Shown: piece by piece, positions 9,237 through 16,923 of the stretch | How positions within the stretch are numbered: the stretch's first letter is position 1 | Layout of the letters: the number at the start of each line of letters is the position of its first letter | Assembly (NCBI GenBank): GCA_020693225.1 | Contig: JAIMJL010000024.1 | Location: 1-35,141, forward strand | DNA: 35,141 nt | Direction of reading: 5' to 3' | DNA from: Sandarakinorhabdus sp. | GTDB taxonomy: Bacteria; Pseudomonadota; Alphaproteobacteria; Sphingomonadales; Sphingomonadaceae | Made by a program: the position numbers and the translations under genes | Notes under the pieces: model-generated | What the model saw: the letters and a program-made list of their open reading frames with translations, nothing else | Database searches by the model: none | What the model was told of the DNA's origin: nothing

Positions 9237-9779
9237 CTAGGGTCGCAGGGAGGGTTCGAGCGTCTGCCAGTCCTGATCGGTGATTGCGAACACATGCGTG
9301 TCGCGGATGAAGCCGGTGTGGGTCTGCTTGTGCCGCCGCAGGATCCCGTCGCGCTGCGCCCCAAGCTTCAGCACGGCGGCCTGGCTGCGGCTGTTGCGGC
9401 CATCCACCCGGAACTCCACCCGGTGCGCGCCAGCGGAAAAGGCGTGCGCCAGCATCAGCCATTTTGCCATGCGATTTGTGGCTGTCCCGCGCATCGCCGG
9501 CGCGAGATAGGTGCCGCCGATTTCCACCACACCCGGTGTGCGCGGCTCGGGGAAAATGCCGGAACAGCCCACTACCTGGCCGCCCGCGCAGATGGCCCAG
9601 AAAACATCCTCGGCAATCGCCTTCGCCCACCAGCGATCGAACGCTTCGCCCAGCATGGAATAGCTGTAGACATCCCAGATATCCGGGTCTTGCGCGCACG
9701 CCGCCTGCAATGCCGCGCGATGCACCTGGGCCAGCGGCTCCAGCCGGATATCGCCATGCCCCAGCGAGGGCCGGGTCAT
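9237..9779 (-). CDS. GNAT family N-acetyltransferase (RimJ/RimL-like)
   Basis: 180 aa; IGGTYLAPAMRGTATNRMAKWLMLAHAF...VEFRVDGRNSRSQAAVLKLGAQRDGILRRH. Confidence 0.9.
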   Translation of the reverse strand: MTRPSLGHGDIRLEPLAQVHRAALQAACAQDPDIWDVYSYSMLGEAFDRWWAKAIAEDVFWAICAGGQVVGCSGIFPEPRTPGVVEIGGTYLAPAMRGTATNRMAKWLMLAHAFSAGAHRVEFRVDGRNSRSQAAVLKLGAQRDGILRRHKQTHTGFIRDTHVFAITDQDWQTLEPSLRP

Positions 9780-10141
9780 GCCGCTGGCATCTGCGCCATG
9801 AACTGGCCCAGATCAAAATAGTCACGCCAGTGGGTGATCTGTCCATCCGCCACTTCAAACGCACCCATAACCCGGATTTCCAGCCATTTGCCGCCAAGAT
9901 GAAAGCGATCGGTGCGCTCGGTCAACACCGTCGCACCATTGGCGGCGATCGCGTGCACGATCCATTCGGCGGCATCATAAGGCAGCTGCGCCAGAAACGC
10001 CGCGGCGGCTTCGCGGCCATGCACGGTAGGCATCGGCACATTGTCATACACCACATCTTCGGCGAGCAGCGCCAGCGCGCTCGCCGTTTCCATGGCATTG
10101 ATGTGGGCGATGAAACGTTCCACGGTCTGCAGCGGGGTCAT
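9776..10141 (-). CDS. Limonene-1,2-epoxide hydrolase-like (NTF2-fold) protein
   Basis: Start at MTPLQTVERFIAHINAME; ERTDRFHLGGKWLEIRVMGAFEVADGQITHWRDYFDL matches the LEH R-x-D ... D catalytic layout. Confidence 0.85.
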   Translation of the reverse strand: MTPLQTVERFIAHINAMETASALALLAEDVVYDNVPMPTVHGREAAAAFLAQLPYDAAEWIVHAIAANGATVLTERTDRFHLGGKWLEIRVMGAFEVADGQITHWRDYFDLGQFMAQMPAA

Positions 10142-10151
10142 GCGCGTCTCC

Positions 10152-10874
10152 TCAGGGGTGAACGGTGGCACCGGCATCCACCACCAGCGCCGCGCCGGTC
10201 ATGAAACGGCTGTCGTCAGAGGCCAGAAAGGCCGCGACATCGGCGATATCCTCCGGCGTGCCCAGCCGTTTCAACGCCGACTTCTGCACCCAATAATCTG
10301 CGAAGGCGGGATTTTCGGCGAATGCGGGCTTGGTGATGCCGGTCAGGATGGCACCCGGCTGGATGCAGTTCACCGTGATGCCGAGCGGCCCCAGCTCGAT
10401 TGCCAGCGCGCGGGTCAGCCCCAGAACGCCGTGCTTGGCGGCGGCATAGGCGGCCATGCCGGCCTCGCCGTGGCTGGACATCACCGAGCCGATGGTGATG
10501 ATCCGCGCGGCGGCCGATTGCGCCGCTTGCCCGGCCTTCATCATCGGAACCGCTGCCCGGATCAGCCGGAACACGGCTTCCAGATTGATGCCGATGGTGT
10601 TTGTCCAAACCGCATCGCTGTGCCCGTCCAGCATCTCGAACGCCGAAACACCGGCCGCAGGCACGAGAATATCCAGCCCGCCCAGCCGCTCCTGCACGGC
10701 CGCCACCATGGCCGCCGCGGACGCTGCTGCCGCCACATCCAGCGCCAGATCGCATCCCGGCGACCGGTCAACGGTCAGCACCTTCGCGCCATCCCGCAGC
10801 AGCCGCGCCGCGATCGCTGCACCGATGCCGGATGCGGCCCCGGTGACCAGCGCGCGACGACCCGCAAGTCTCAC
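10152..10874 (-). CDS. SDR family oxidoreductase
   Basis: 240 aa; TGAASGIGAAI, VPAAGVS, YAAAKHGVLGLTRAL. Confidence 0.94.
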   Translation of the reverse strand: MRLAGRRALVTGAASGIGAAIAARLLRDGAKVLTVDRSPGCDLALDVAAAASAAAMVAAVQERLGGLDILVPAAGVSAFEMLDGHSDAVWTNTIGINLEAVFRLIRAAVPMMKAGQAAQSAAARIITIGSVMSSHGEAGMAAYAAAKHGVLGLTRALAIELGPLGITVNCIQPGAILTGITKPAFAENPAFADYWVQKSALKRLGTPEDIADVAAFLASDDSRFMTGAALVVDAGATVHP

Positions 10875-11890
10875 AGCTGCAGGATCATCTTGCCATCGTT
10901 GCTGCCTTCAAACAGCCGCATGAAGGCGGCAAAGGCATTGTCGATCCCCACATCGACATGCTCATCAAACACCAGCCCGCCGGCGCTCAAAAGCTTTGCC
11001 ATTTCGCCCGCCCCCTCGGCAAAGCGTGGCAGATAATCCCGCACTAGAAGCCCCTGGATCCGCGCCGAATGCACGATCAGCTGCCACAGATTGCGCGCCC
11101 CCAGCTTTTCGACGCTGTTATACTCGCTGATCAGGCCACACAGCGCGACCCGGCTGCCGTGGCGCAGATTCATCAGCGCCGCATCCAGGCAAGCGCCGCC
11201 GACATTTTCAAACACCACATCCACGCCGCCTGGCGCCGCAGCCCGGATATCCGCCTCCAGTTGCTGAACCGATTTGCCGCGATAGTCGATCGCCGCATCG
11301 AAGCGATAGCGTTCGATCAGCCGCCGGCATTTCTCCGGCCCACCGGCGATGCCGATGGTTTTCAACCCCATGCTGCGGCCGATCTGGCCCACAAGGCTGC
11401 CAACCGCGCCGGCCGCACCGGAAACCAGGAGCGTTTCCCCTGCCTTCGGCTGCCCCACCTCCGTCAACCCGAACCATGCGGTCATCCCGACCGCGCCAAG
11501 CACCGAAAGAAAATGCGTGGGCGATGGCACCAGCGACAGATCGATCGGCCCGGTGAAGCCGCCGGCCACGCCCAGGCTGTGGGTTTCGATCGCGTTCAGC
11601 CCCAGCACCCATTGGCCCACGGCAAAATCCGGATTGCGGCTATCGCACACCACCCCCACGGTGGTTGCCCGCACCGCTTCCCCCAGCGGCACCGGCGGCA
11701 TGTAGGACGGCGCATCATCCAGCCAGCCGCGGATCGCCGGATCCAGCGAGGCAAAGCGATTCTCGATCAGAAACTGCCCGTCCTGAAGCACCGGCAGTGC
11801 CTCCTCCACCAGCGCGAAATCGCGCTGCTGCGGCACCCCCTGTGGTCGCGCGGCCAAGGTGAACCGCTTGCGCTTTGTCGTATCAGTCAC
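10871..11890 (-). CDS. NADP-dependent MDR oxidoreductase (zinc-independent, CurA/prostaglandin-reductase-like)
   Basis: LLVSGAAGAVGSLVGQIGRSMGLKTIGIAGGPEKCRRL; a GTG start at 11890 (VTDTTKRKRF) is likely; the ORF extends to 11914. Confidence 0.9.
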   Translation of the reverse strand: MTDTTKRKRFTLAARPQGVPQQRDFALVEEALPVLQDGQFLIENRFASLDPAIRGWLDDAPSYMPPVPLGEAVRATTVGVVCDSRNPDFAVGQWVLGLNAIETHSLGVAGGFTGPIDLSLVPSPTHFLSVLGAVGMTAWFGLTEVGQPKAGETLLVSGAAGAVGSLVGQIGRSMGLKTIGIAGGPEKCRRLIERYRFDAAIDYRGKSVQQLEADIRAAAPGGVDVVFENVGGACLDAALMNLRHGSRVALCGLISEYNSVEKLGARNLWQLIVHSARIQGLLVRDYLPRFAEGAGEMAKLLSAGGLVFDEHVDVGIDNAFAAFMRLFEGSNDGKMILQL

Positions 11891-12635
11891 TGCCGCGTCC
11901 CCCATCCACCACATGCGCCGTGCCGGTTATCATCCGGCTTTTCGGCCCCGCCAGCCAGGCAATGGCGGCAGCGATGTGGCGCGCCTCGCCAACCATATCG
12001 AGCGCATTGCCATCCTTCACAAAGCCACGCACCGCGTCGCTGTCGCCGTAAGCTCCGGTGATCATTTCGGTCAGGATCACGCCCGGATTCAAGCTGTTCA
12101 CCCGGATCGGCGGGTTGAAACCGCCGCCTTCGACCGCTGCTATTCTGGAAAAATGCGTGACCGCCGCCTTGGCCGCGCAATAGGCCGAGCAATCCTCCAG
12201 CCCGATGAGCCCGGCCAGCGAGGAAATATTGATGATCGAACCCGCCGATTGCGTATCCCGCATGGCGCGCAGCGCATATTTGGTGCCCAGCACCACCGAT
12301 TCCACATCGGTTTCCCAAAGCCCGCGAAACTCTGCCAGCGAAGTGTCCGGAAGCGGCTTGGAAAAAAAGGCTCCGCCGCTGTTCACCACCGCATCCAGCC
12401 GCGCGAAGCGGGCCACGGCATCGGCAGTAATGCGCGCCCAATCGGCCTCGCTCGTGATATCAAATGCCACGAACTCGGCCGTTCCGCCTTCGGCAGCGAT
12501 GGCCGCCACGGTGGCCACCCCGCGCCCGGCATTGCGACCGCAGGCGATCACATGGAAGCCGTCGCGCGCCAGCCAGAGCGCGCCTTCGCGGCCAATGCCC
12601 GACGTGGCGCCGGTGACGAGGGCAACCGGCTTCAT
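11883..12635 (-). CDS. SDR family oxidoreductase
   Basis: 250 aa; TGATSGIGRE, NSGGAFF, YCAAKAAVTHFSR. Confidence 0.94.
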   Translation of the reverse strand: MKPVALVTGATSGIGREGALWLARDGFHVIACGRNAGRGVATVAAIAAEGGTAEFVAFDITSEADWARITADAVARFARLDAVVNSGGAFFSKPLPDTSLAEFRGLWETDVESVVLGTKYALRAMRDTQSAGSIINISSLAGLIGLEDCSAYCAAKAAVTHFSRIAAVEGGGFNPPIRVNSLNPGVILTEMITGAYGDSDAVRGFVKDGNALDMVGEARHIAAAIAWLAGPKSRMITGTAHVVDGGRGSD

Positions 12636-13399
12636 ATCCGCGAACTCAGCATCCAGCCGCCGTCCACCACCAGATTGCTGGCGGTGATGAACTCGGCATC
12701 GTCAGACGCCAGGTAGAGGCAGGCATCGGCAATATCTTCGGCCCGGCAATAATCCTTCATCAGCACATCGGCAAAATTGCCGGGGTCGGCCCAATAGTCG
12801 GCATCGAACAGCGCCTCGGTCATCGGGGTTCGGGTGCCGCCAGGGCTGATGCTGTTGACCCGGATGCGATCCCCCTTCCGGCCCAGTTCCACCCCGGCCG
12901 ACCGCGCCAGATTAATCATCGCTGCCTTCGCCGTGCCATAGCCGCTGGTCTGCATGATGGGCTTCATCCCCGCCACCGAGGCTATCACGATGATGCTGCC
13001 GCTTGCCGGCGAGGCTTGCACCCGCATCTGCGCCGCCGCTGCCCGGATGCCGAGAAAGGCGCCCTCCACATGCACCCGCGATTGCGCGCGAAAGGCCTCC
13101 ATATCCAGATCGACAATGGGGCCGGAATCGGCGGTGCCGGCGTTGGACACCAGAATGTCCAGCCGCCCGAAGCGCGCGACACAGGCGGCAATGGCCGCGT
13201 CCCACTGGGATTCATCGGTCACATCCTGTTGCAGCAGGTCTCCCGCTGCGCGCACATCGGTGCCCAGCACCTGCGCGCCTTGCTGCGCGAACAACGCCTT
13301 GACGGCGGCGCCGATCCCCGAAGCGGCGCCTGTTATCAGCGCCACCTTGCCGGCCAACTTGCTGCCAGCCGCGGGCGCAGCTGTTGCTAAAGCGGCCAC
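12632..13399 (-). CDS. SDR family oxidoreductase
   Basis: GTG start at 13399 (VAALATAAPAAGSKLAGKVALITGAASGIGAAV) inferred; the ORF track extends to 13570 inside the Rieske gene; YGTAKAAMINLARSAG active site. Confidence 0.9.
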   Translation of the reverse strand: MAALATAAPAAGSKLAGKVALITGAASGIGAAVKALFAQQGAQVLGTDVRAAGDLLQQDVTDESQWDAAIAACVARFGRLDILVSNAGTADSGPIVDLDMEAFRAQSRVHVEGAFLGIRAAAAQMRVQASPASGSIIVIASVAGMKPIMQTSGYGTAKAAMINLARSAGVELGRKGDRIRVNSISPGGTRTPMTEALFDADYWADPGNFADVLMKDYCRAEDIADACLYLASDDAEFITASNLVVDGGWMLSSRI

Positions 13400-13716
13400 A
13401 GCATCACCTCGCCGTCTTCCACGCGTGTTGGATAGGCCAATATTCCCTCGTGCGCCGGCGGCCCCAGCACGCCCCCGGTCTTCAGGCAGAAGCGCGCGCC
13501 ATGGTGCGGGCAAACGATCGAGGCTCCGCGCACCCGCCCGCCTGCCAGCGAAAGCTGCGCGTGGCTGCACAGGCTGGCCACAGCATGATAGGCCCCGTCC
13601 TGCGCGCGGGCGACGATCACCTCCCGCCCGCCCACGATGCGCGTCTCCGATGTTCCCGGCGCCAGGCTGGCCGGGCCGGCGGACACGAATCCGCGTTCGG
13701 TGCCGCTATCGGTCAT
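13387..13716 (-). CDS. Rieske 2Fe-2S ferredoxin
   Basis: Start at MTDSGTERGFVSAG; CSHAQ and CPHHGARF cluster-binding motifs. Confidence 0.93.
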   Translation of the reverse strand: MTDSGTERGFVSAGPASLAPGTSETRIVGGREVIVARAQDGAYHAVASLCSHAQLSLAGGRVRGASIVCPHHGARFCLKTGGVLGPPAHEGILAYPTRVEDGEVMLWPL

Positions 13717-15031
13717 CAGCACAATCTGCCCCCACATAATCCATCAGCGTCTTGTGAAAGTGCCGGATGCGCAGCTCCTGCGTGCCGAGGATCAGCCCGT
13801 CATAGGCGCGGCTGTTCATGCCCTCCTGCACGCGCGGCAGATTGTGCGCATCCTGATCCAGCACCAGCCCCAAAGACAATTGCCCGTGCGCGTAAGTCTG
13901 GTGATCCGGCAATTGCCAGGGCTGGTCTTCCGGCAGGTGCGCAAAGTTCATCAGATCATAGAGCATCTTGTTCGGATCGGTCGGGTGCGGCCGGCTGACA
14001 AACAGCAGCATCGTCTCGCCATAGATGTTCATCGTGAAATTCGGGAAGATCATATAGTGATAGTCGTCGCTCAGCTGGTCGTCCGACAGGTCCTTGTACG
14101 GATAAATGCTATCCGCCTCCTTCGCGCGTTTCGCCTTCTGGATTGCCAGCCGCAGGTCGCGCGGGCGGCCTTCAAACGCGGCCGGATCCAGCCCGTTCAG
14201 CTGCGCCAGCCCCACCATCATCTCCGAAAGGCTGCGCTGGTCGGCATAGCGCGGGCTGGGCGTCTGGAAGGGCACGAGATAGCGGTTGTGCTTGCCGAGG
14301 CAATCAATCTGCACATTCCAGTCGTCCAGCCAGCTCAGCAGTTCGGGGTGAATGCCCTGCACATGATAGGTCTCGTTGAAGGCATCGACGCTCGCCTTCC
14401 AGTTGCAGTCCCATTCAATCGTTTTCCAGTCGATCAGCTTCATCCGCTCGAAGGCATAGGGGTCCAGATGTTCCGGGATCACCCCCAGATAGTCGCGCAA
14501 CGGCTCGGCGTCGGGATTCATGGAAAACCAGAAGAAGCCGCCCCAGCTGTCCACTTTGACCTGTTTCAGATGCAGCATGCAGCCCGGCAGCTGTGGAAAG
14601 GTCTCAAGATCTGGAATATTGACCTGCGTGCCATCGGTTGCCCATTCCCAATGGTGATAATTGCATTTGAAGCTGGGCGAAGACCCCACCGAATCCTTCG
14701 GCATGATGCGGTTTCCGCGGTGCGGGCAGACATTGTAAAAGCCCTTCACGCTGCCGTCCGGCTGGCGCGCAAAGATGAAGCTTTCGCTGCCCATCTCGTG
14801 GGTCATCCAGTCACCGGGTTCCGGAATCACCTCGTCGCGGCCGCCCACCAGCCAGACCTTCGTCCACATCCGCTCCCATTCGGCGCGCATGAAATCGGGT
14901 GACGTGTAGCGGCTGGCCGGAATGCGATCGAAACCCAAATCGGGATCGGGCGCCTTGGTGGCCGCCTTGCTGGTCCGCCCCTCGTTCACCCGTTGCAACG
15001 GAACCTGCTTGATGTCGGCCAGCGTCGCCAT
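13706..15031 (-). CDS. Rieske non-heme iron oxygenase alpha subunit
   Basis: Start at MATLADIKQVPLQRVNEG; CPHRGN...CNYHHWEW Rieske motif, DAFNETYHVQGIHPEL mononuclear iron His pair, QDAHNLPRVQEGM distal Asp region. Confidence 0.97.
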   Translation of the reverse strand: MATLADIKQVPLQRVNEGRTSKAATKAPDPDLGFDRIPASRYTSPDFMRAEWERMWTKVWLVGGRDEVIPEPGDWMTHEMGSESFIFARQPDGSVKGFYNVCPHRGNRIMPKDSVGSSPSFKCNYHHWEWATDGTQVNIPDLETFPQLPGCMLHLKQVKVDSWGGFFWFSMNPDAEPLRDYLGVIPEHLDPYAFERMKLIDWKTIEWDCNWKASVDAFNETYHVQGIHPELLSWLDDWNVQIDCLGKHNRYLVPFQTPSPRYADQRSLSEMMVGLAQLNGLDPAAFEGRPRDLRLAIQKAKRAKEADSIYPYKDLSDDQLSDDYHYMIFPNFTMNIYGETMLLFVSRPHPTDPNKMLYDLMNFAHLPEDQPWQLPDHQTYAHGQLSLGLVLDQDAHNLPRVQEGMNSRAYDGLILGTQELRIRHFHKTLMDYVGADCADDR

Positions 15032-15032
15032 C

Positions 15033-15284
15033 TCAATTCTCCCGGATCTTGTCACCGCGCACGCGCACCGTCTGGCTGATCTTGCGCGGCTCCCACTCAC
15101 CGCAGAACTCGCCCGCCGCTGTCAGCGGCCAGAGCACATGCGCGTGTCCCGTGCCCACGCTGGGATGCGGGGCATAGCGTTTGCAGGTGCCCTGCGCCGG
15201 CGATCCGGCGATGCCCGGAACGCCTGGCCCCTCCACGCGAACCTGGGTCCAGAAGCGACAGGTAATGCACAGTGTTTCGGCCAT
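15033..15284 (-). CDS. Small four-cysteine protein (putative metal-binding), first gene of the oxygenase operon
   Basis: 83 aa; CITCRFW...GTCKRYAP...GEFCGEW; 1-nt gap to Rieske oxygenase start. Confidence 0.85.
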   Translation of the reverse strand: MAETLCITCRFWTQVRVEGPGVPGIAGSPAQGTCKRYAPHPSVGTGHAHVLWPLTAAGEFCGEWEPRKISQTVRVRGDKIREN

Positions 15285-15307
15285 CGGCTATCCTCCACAC
15301 CTGCCTT

Positions 15308-15343
15308 CGGATGGCCACCGCCCTCTTGCTTTTCGGCCATCCG
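15308..15343. promoter_or_regulatory. Inverted repeat CGGATGGCC-N18-GGCCATCCG in the divergent intergenic region
   Basis: Perfect 9-bp arms (15308-15316 and 15335-15343), 24 bp upstream of the small Cys protein start. Confidence 0.45.
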
Positions 15344-15485
15344 GGCGTAAGCAGGCCCTCAATCGGCATCCTAGGCCGCAGCATCGGCAATGCCACCGCT
15401 CAACTGCGCTAGGTCTGCCGAAGGGAAGTGGTTTGCGGCCCGGTCGGGGGGCCGGATACACTTTCCGCATGGGAGAGGAGACGGG

Positions 15486-16256
15486 ATGAGCCTTCGCGAC
15501 GACATCGCCCGCTGCAGCATCACCACGGTGAAGGATATCCGCGGTGCCGCCGAAGCCCTGCGCGATATCGCCATGGAGCGGGCCGGGCTGCGCGTGGCAG
15601 TGGCCGACAATATCGCCTCCAAAACCCCGCTGATGGATGAAGAAGGCGCCATCCTCGCCTCCGAAGTGTTCGGCTGGAATGGCCCCACCGAACGTTGGTG
15701 GGCCGACACCCGGCTCGCCCTTTCGTCGCCGCTTCCGCGCGCCTGCCGCTATGAAGCCGAAACCTTCTGGGTCAACGCCGACGGCTTCCGCACCCGCCAG
15801 GCCAATCGCTATCTGGAAGCCATCGATCTCAGCAATTTCGAAAAGCGCGCACTCACCAAGGCCGCCATCGTCGTCCCCATTCATCTGCCGTTCGGCCAGA
15901 TCGGCGCCACCAGCTTCTGCTCGCCCGATACCAACCGCACCGACCTGTCGGCCGAATTCGACCAATATGCCGATGATCTCGGCCTGCTGGCCTACCGCTT
16001 CGTCGCTGGCTGCGTGAAGGCGCTGCGCACCCGCCACTGGCTGCCCACCGACTGCCAGCTCACCAAGCGCGAAGTCGAATGCCTGCGCTGGGCGAGCATC
16101 GGCAAGACGGACAAGGAAATCTCCATGATCCTCGGCCGCAGCCACGCCACCGTGCGATTCCATATCCAGAACGCCGGCGAGAAGCTGGACGCCGTGAACC
16201 GCAGCCAGACGATCTTCAAGGCGGCACAGCTGGGGTATCTAGGGTACGCTGCCTAG
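15486..16256 (+). CDS. LuxR-family transcriptional regulator (N-terminal autoinducer-binding-like region plus C-terminal HTH)
   Basis: ATG at 15486 after GGGAGAGGAGACGGG; C-terminal QLTKREVECLRWASIGKTDKEISMILGRSHATVRFHIQNAGEKLDAVNRSQTIFKAAQLGYL. Confidence 0.93.
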   Translation: MSLRDDIARCSITTVKDIRGAAEALRDIAMERAGLRVAVADNIASKTPLMDEEGAILASEVFGWNGPTERWWADTRLALSSPLPRACRYEAETFWVNADGFRTRQANRYLEAIDLSNFEKRALTKAAIVVPIHLPFGQIGATSFCSPDTNRTDLSAEFDQYADDLGLLAYRFVAGCVKALRTRHWLPTDCQLTKREVECLRWASIGKTDKEISMILGRSHATVRFHIQNAGEKLDAVNRSQTIFKAAQLGYLGYAA

Positions 16257-16274
16257 GGAATCCGGGGCTTTTCT

Positions 16275-16318
16275 GCCTCCGCCGGGAAGGGGACTCGTCC
16301 CCTTCACCCCATTTTTTG
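16275..16318. repeat. REP-like hairpin element A: GCCTCCGCCGG + GAAGGGGAC-TC-GTCCCCTTC + ACCCCATTTTTTG
   Basis: Perfect 9-bp stem (16286-16305) followed by a T-run, immediately downstream of the LuxR gene. Confidence 0.65.
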
Positions 16319-16410
16319 ATGCAGTGGCTGACCGGCGACGAAGCACAGTAGCTCCGCAGGCATTCATCCCCTGCCGCAGTCCACCCCGCTCGGTCCAGAA
16401 AACCAGCGCA

Positions 16411-16452
16411 AACAAAATGGGGTCTGGGGCCAAGGCCCCAGCCGCCGGAGGC
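16411..16452. repeat. REP-like hairpin element B (inverted relative to A): AACAAAATGGGGT + CTGGGGCC-AA-GGCCCCAG + CCGCCGGAGGC
   Basis: Perfect 8-bp stem (16424-16441); flanks are the near reverse complement of element A flanks. Confidence 0.65.
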
Positions 16453-16500
16453 AAAAAGCCAGCCGCCGGAGGCAAAAAGCCAGCCGCCGGAGGCAAAAAC
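16438..16500. repeat. Tandem repeat, 3 copies of 21 bp (CCAGCCGCCGGAGGCAAAAAG)
   Basis: Copies at 16438-16458, 16459-16479, 16480-16500 (last base differs). Confidence 0.97.
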
Positions 16501-16520
16501 GTCTTTGCCAACAAGGCGCC

Positions 16521-16910
16521 TTAGGCGCCGCCGCTGTAGCTTGCCAGTCGCGCACCCATCTCGGCGTTCAGCGCCTGCAGGGCGGTGAGCGGGCGGATCA
16601 TCACGCGGAAGTCATCGATCAGTCCGGCGTCGTCGAAGTGCAGGCTGTCGATGCCTTCGGCCTGTTTGCCGGCAATGATGCAAGTGAAATAGAGCGTGGC
16701 GTTTGCGCCGCCCGATTCCACGCGCACGAAGGCAAAATCCTCCAGCACCTGCAGCAGCTGGCCAAACAGGAAGCGCACGATGTCCTTGCCCTCAAAGGGC
16801 TTCAGCTTGGTCGGGCTGTGCATGCGGATATTGTCTGCCATCAGGGCGAGGATGGCATCGGCATCCTTGGCTTCGGCGGCGGTTCGGTAGGCGGCGACGG
16901 ATGGGTGCAT
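16521..16910 (-). CDS. SnoaL/NTF2-like domain protein
   Basis: MHPSVAAYRTAAEAKDADAILALMADNIRMHSPTKLKPFEGKD...; start at 16910 or 16934. Confidence 0.8.
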   Translation of the reverse strand: MHPSVAAYRTAAEAKDADAILALMADNIRMHSPTKLKPFEGKDIVRFLFGQLLQVLEDFAFVRVESGGANATLYFTCIIAGKQAEGIDSLHFDDAGLIDDFRVMIRPLTALQALNAEMGARLASYSGGA

Positions 16911-16923
16911 CGATAAGACCTCG

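Noticed and set aside
9237-10141. GNAT + LEH-like pair as a toxin-antitoxin module
   Set aside because: The GNAT is RimJ/RimL-like and the partner is an NTF2-fold enzyme without a DNA-binding domain; the overlap is like that of the whole operon.
16438-16500. CRISPR-like array
   Set aside because: Contiguous 21-bp tandem copies without spacers and no cas genes.
16324-16524. Plus-strand ORF encoding PAAGGKK repeats (and the minus-strand FLPPAAG repeat ORF)
   Set aside because: Produced by the 21-bp noncoding tandem repeat; low-complexity product with no other support.
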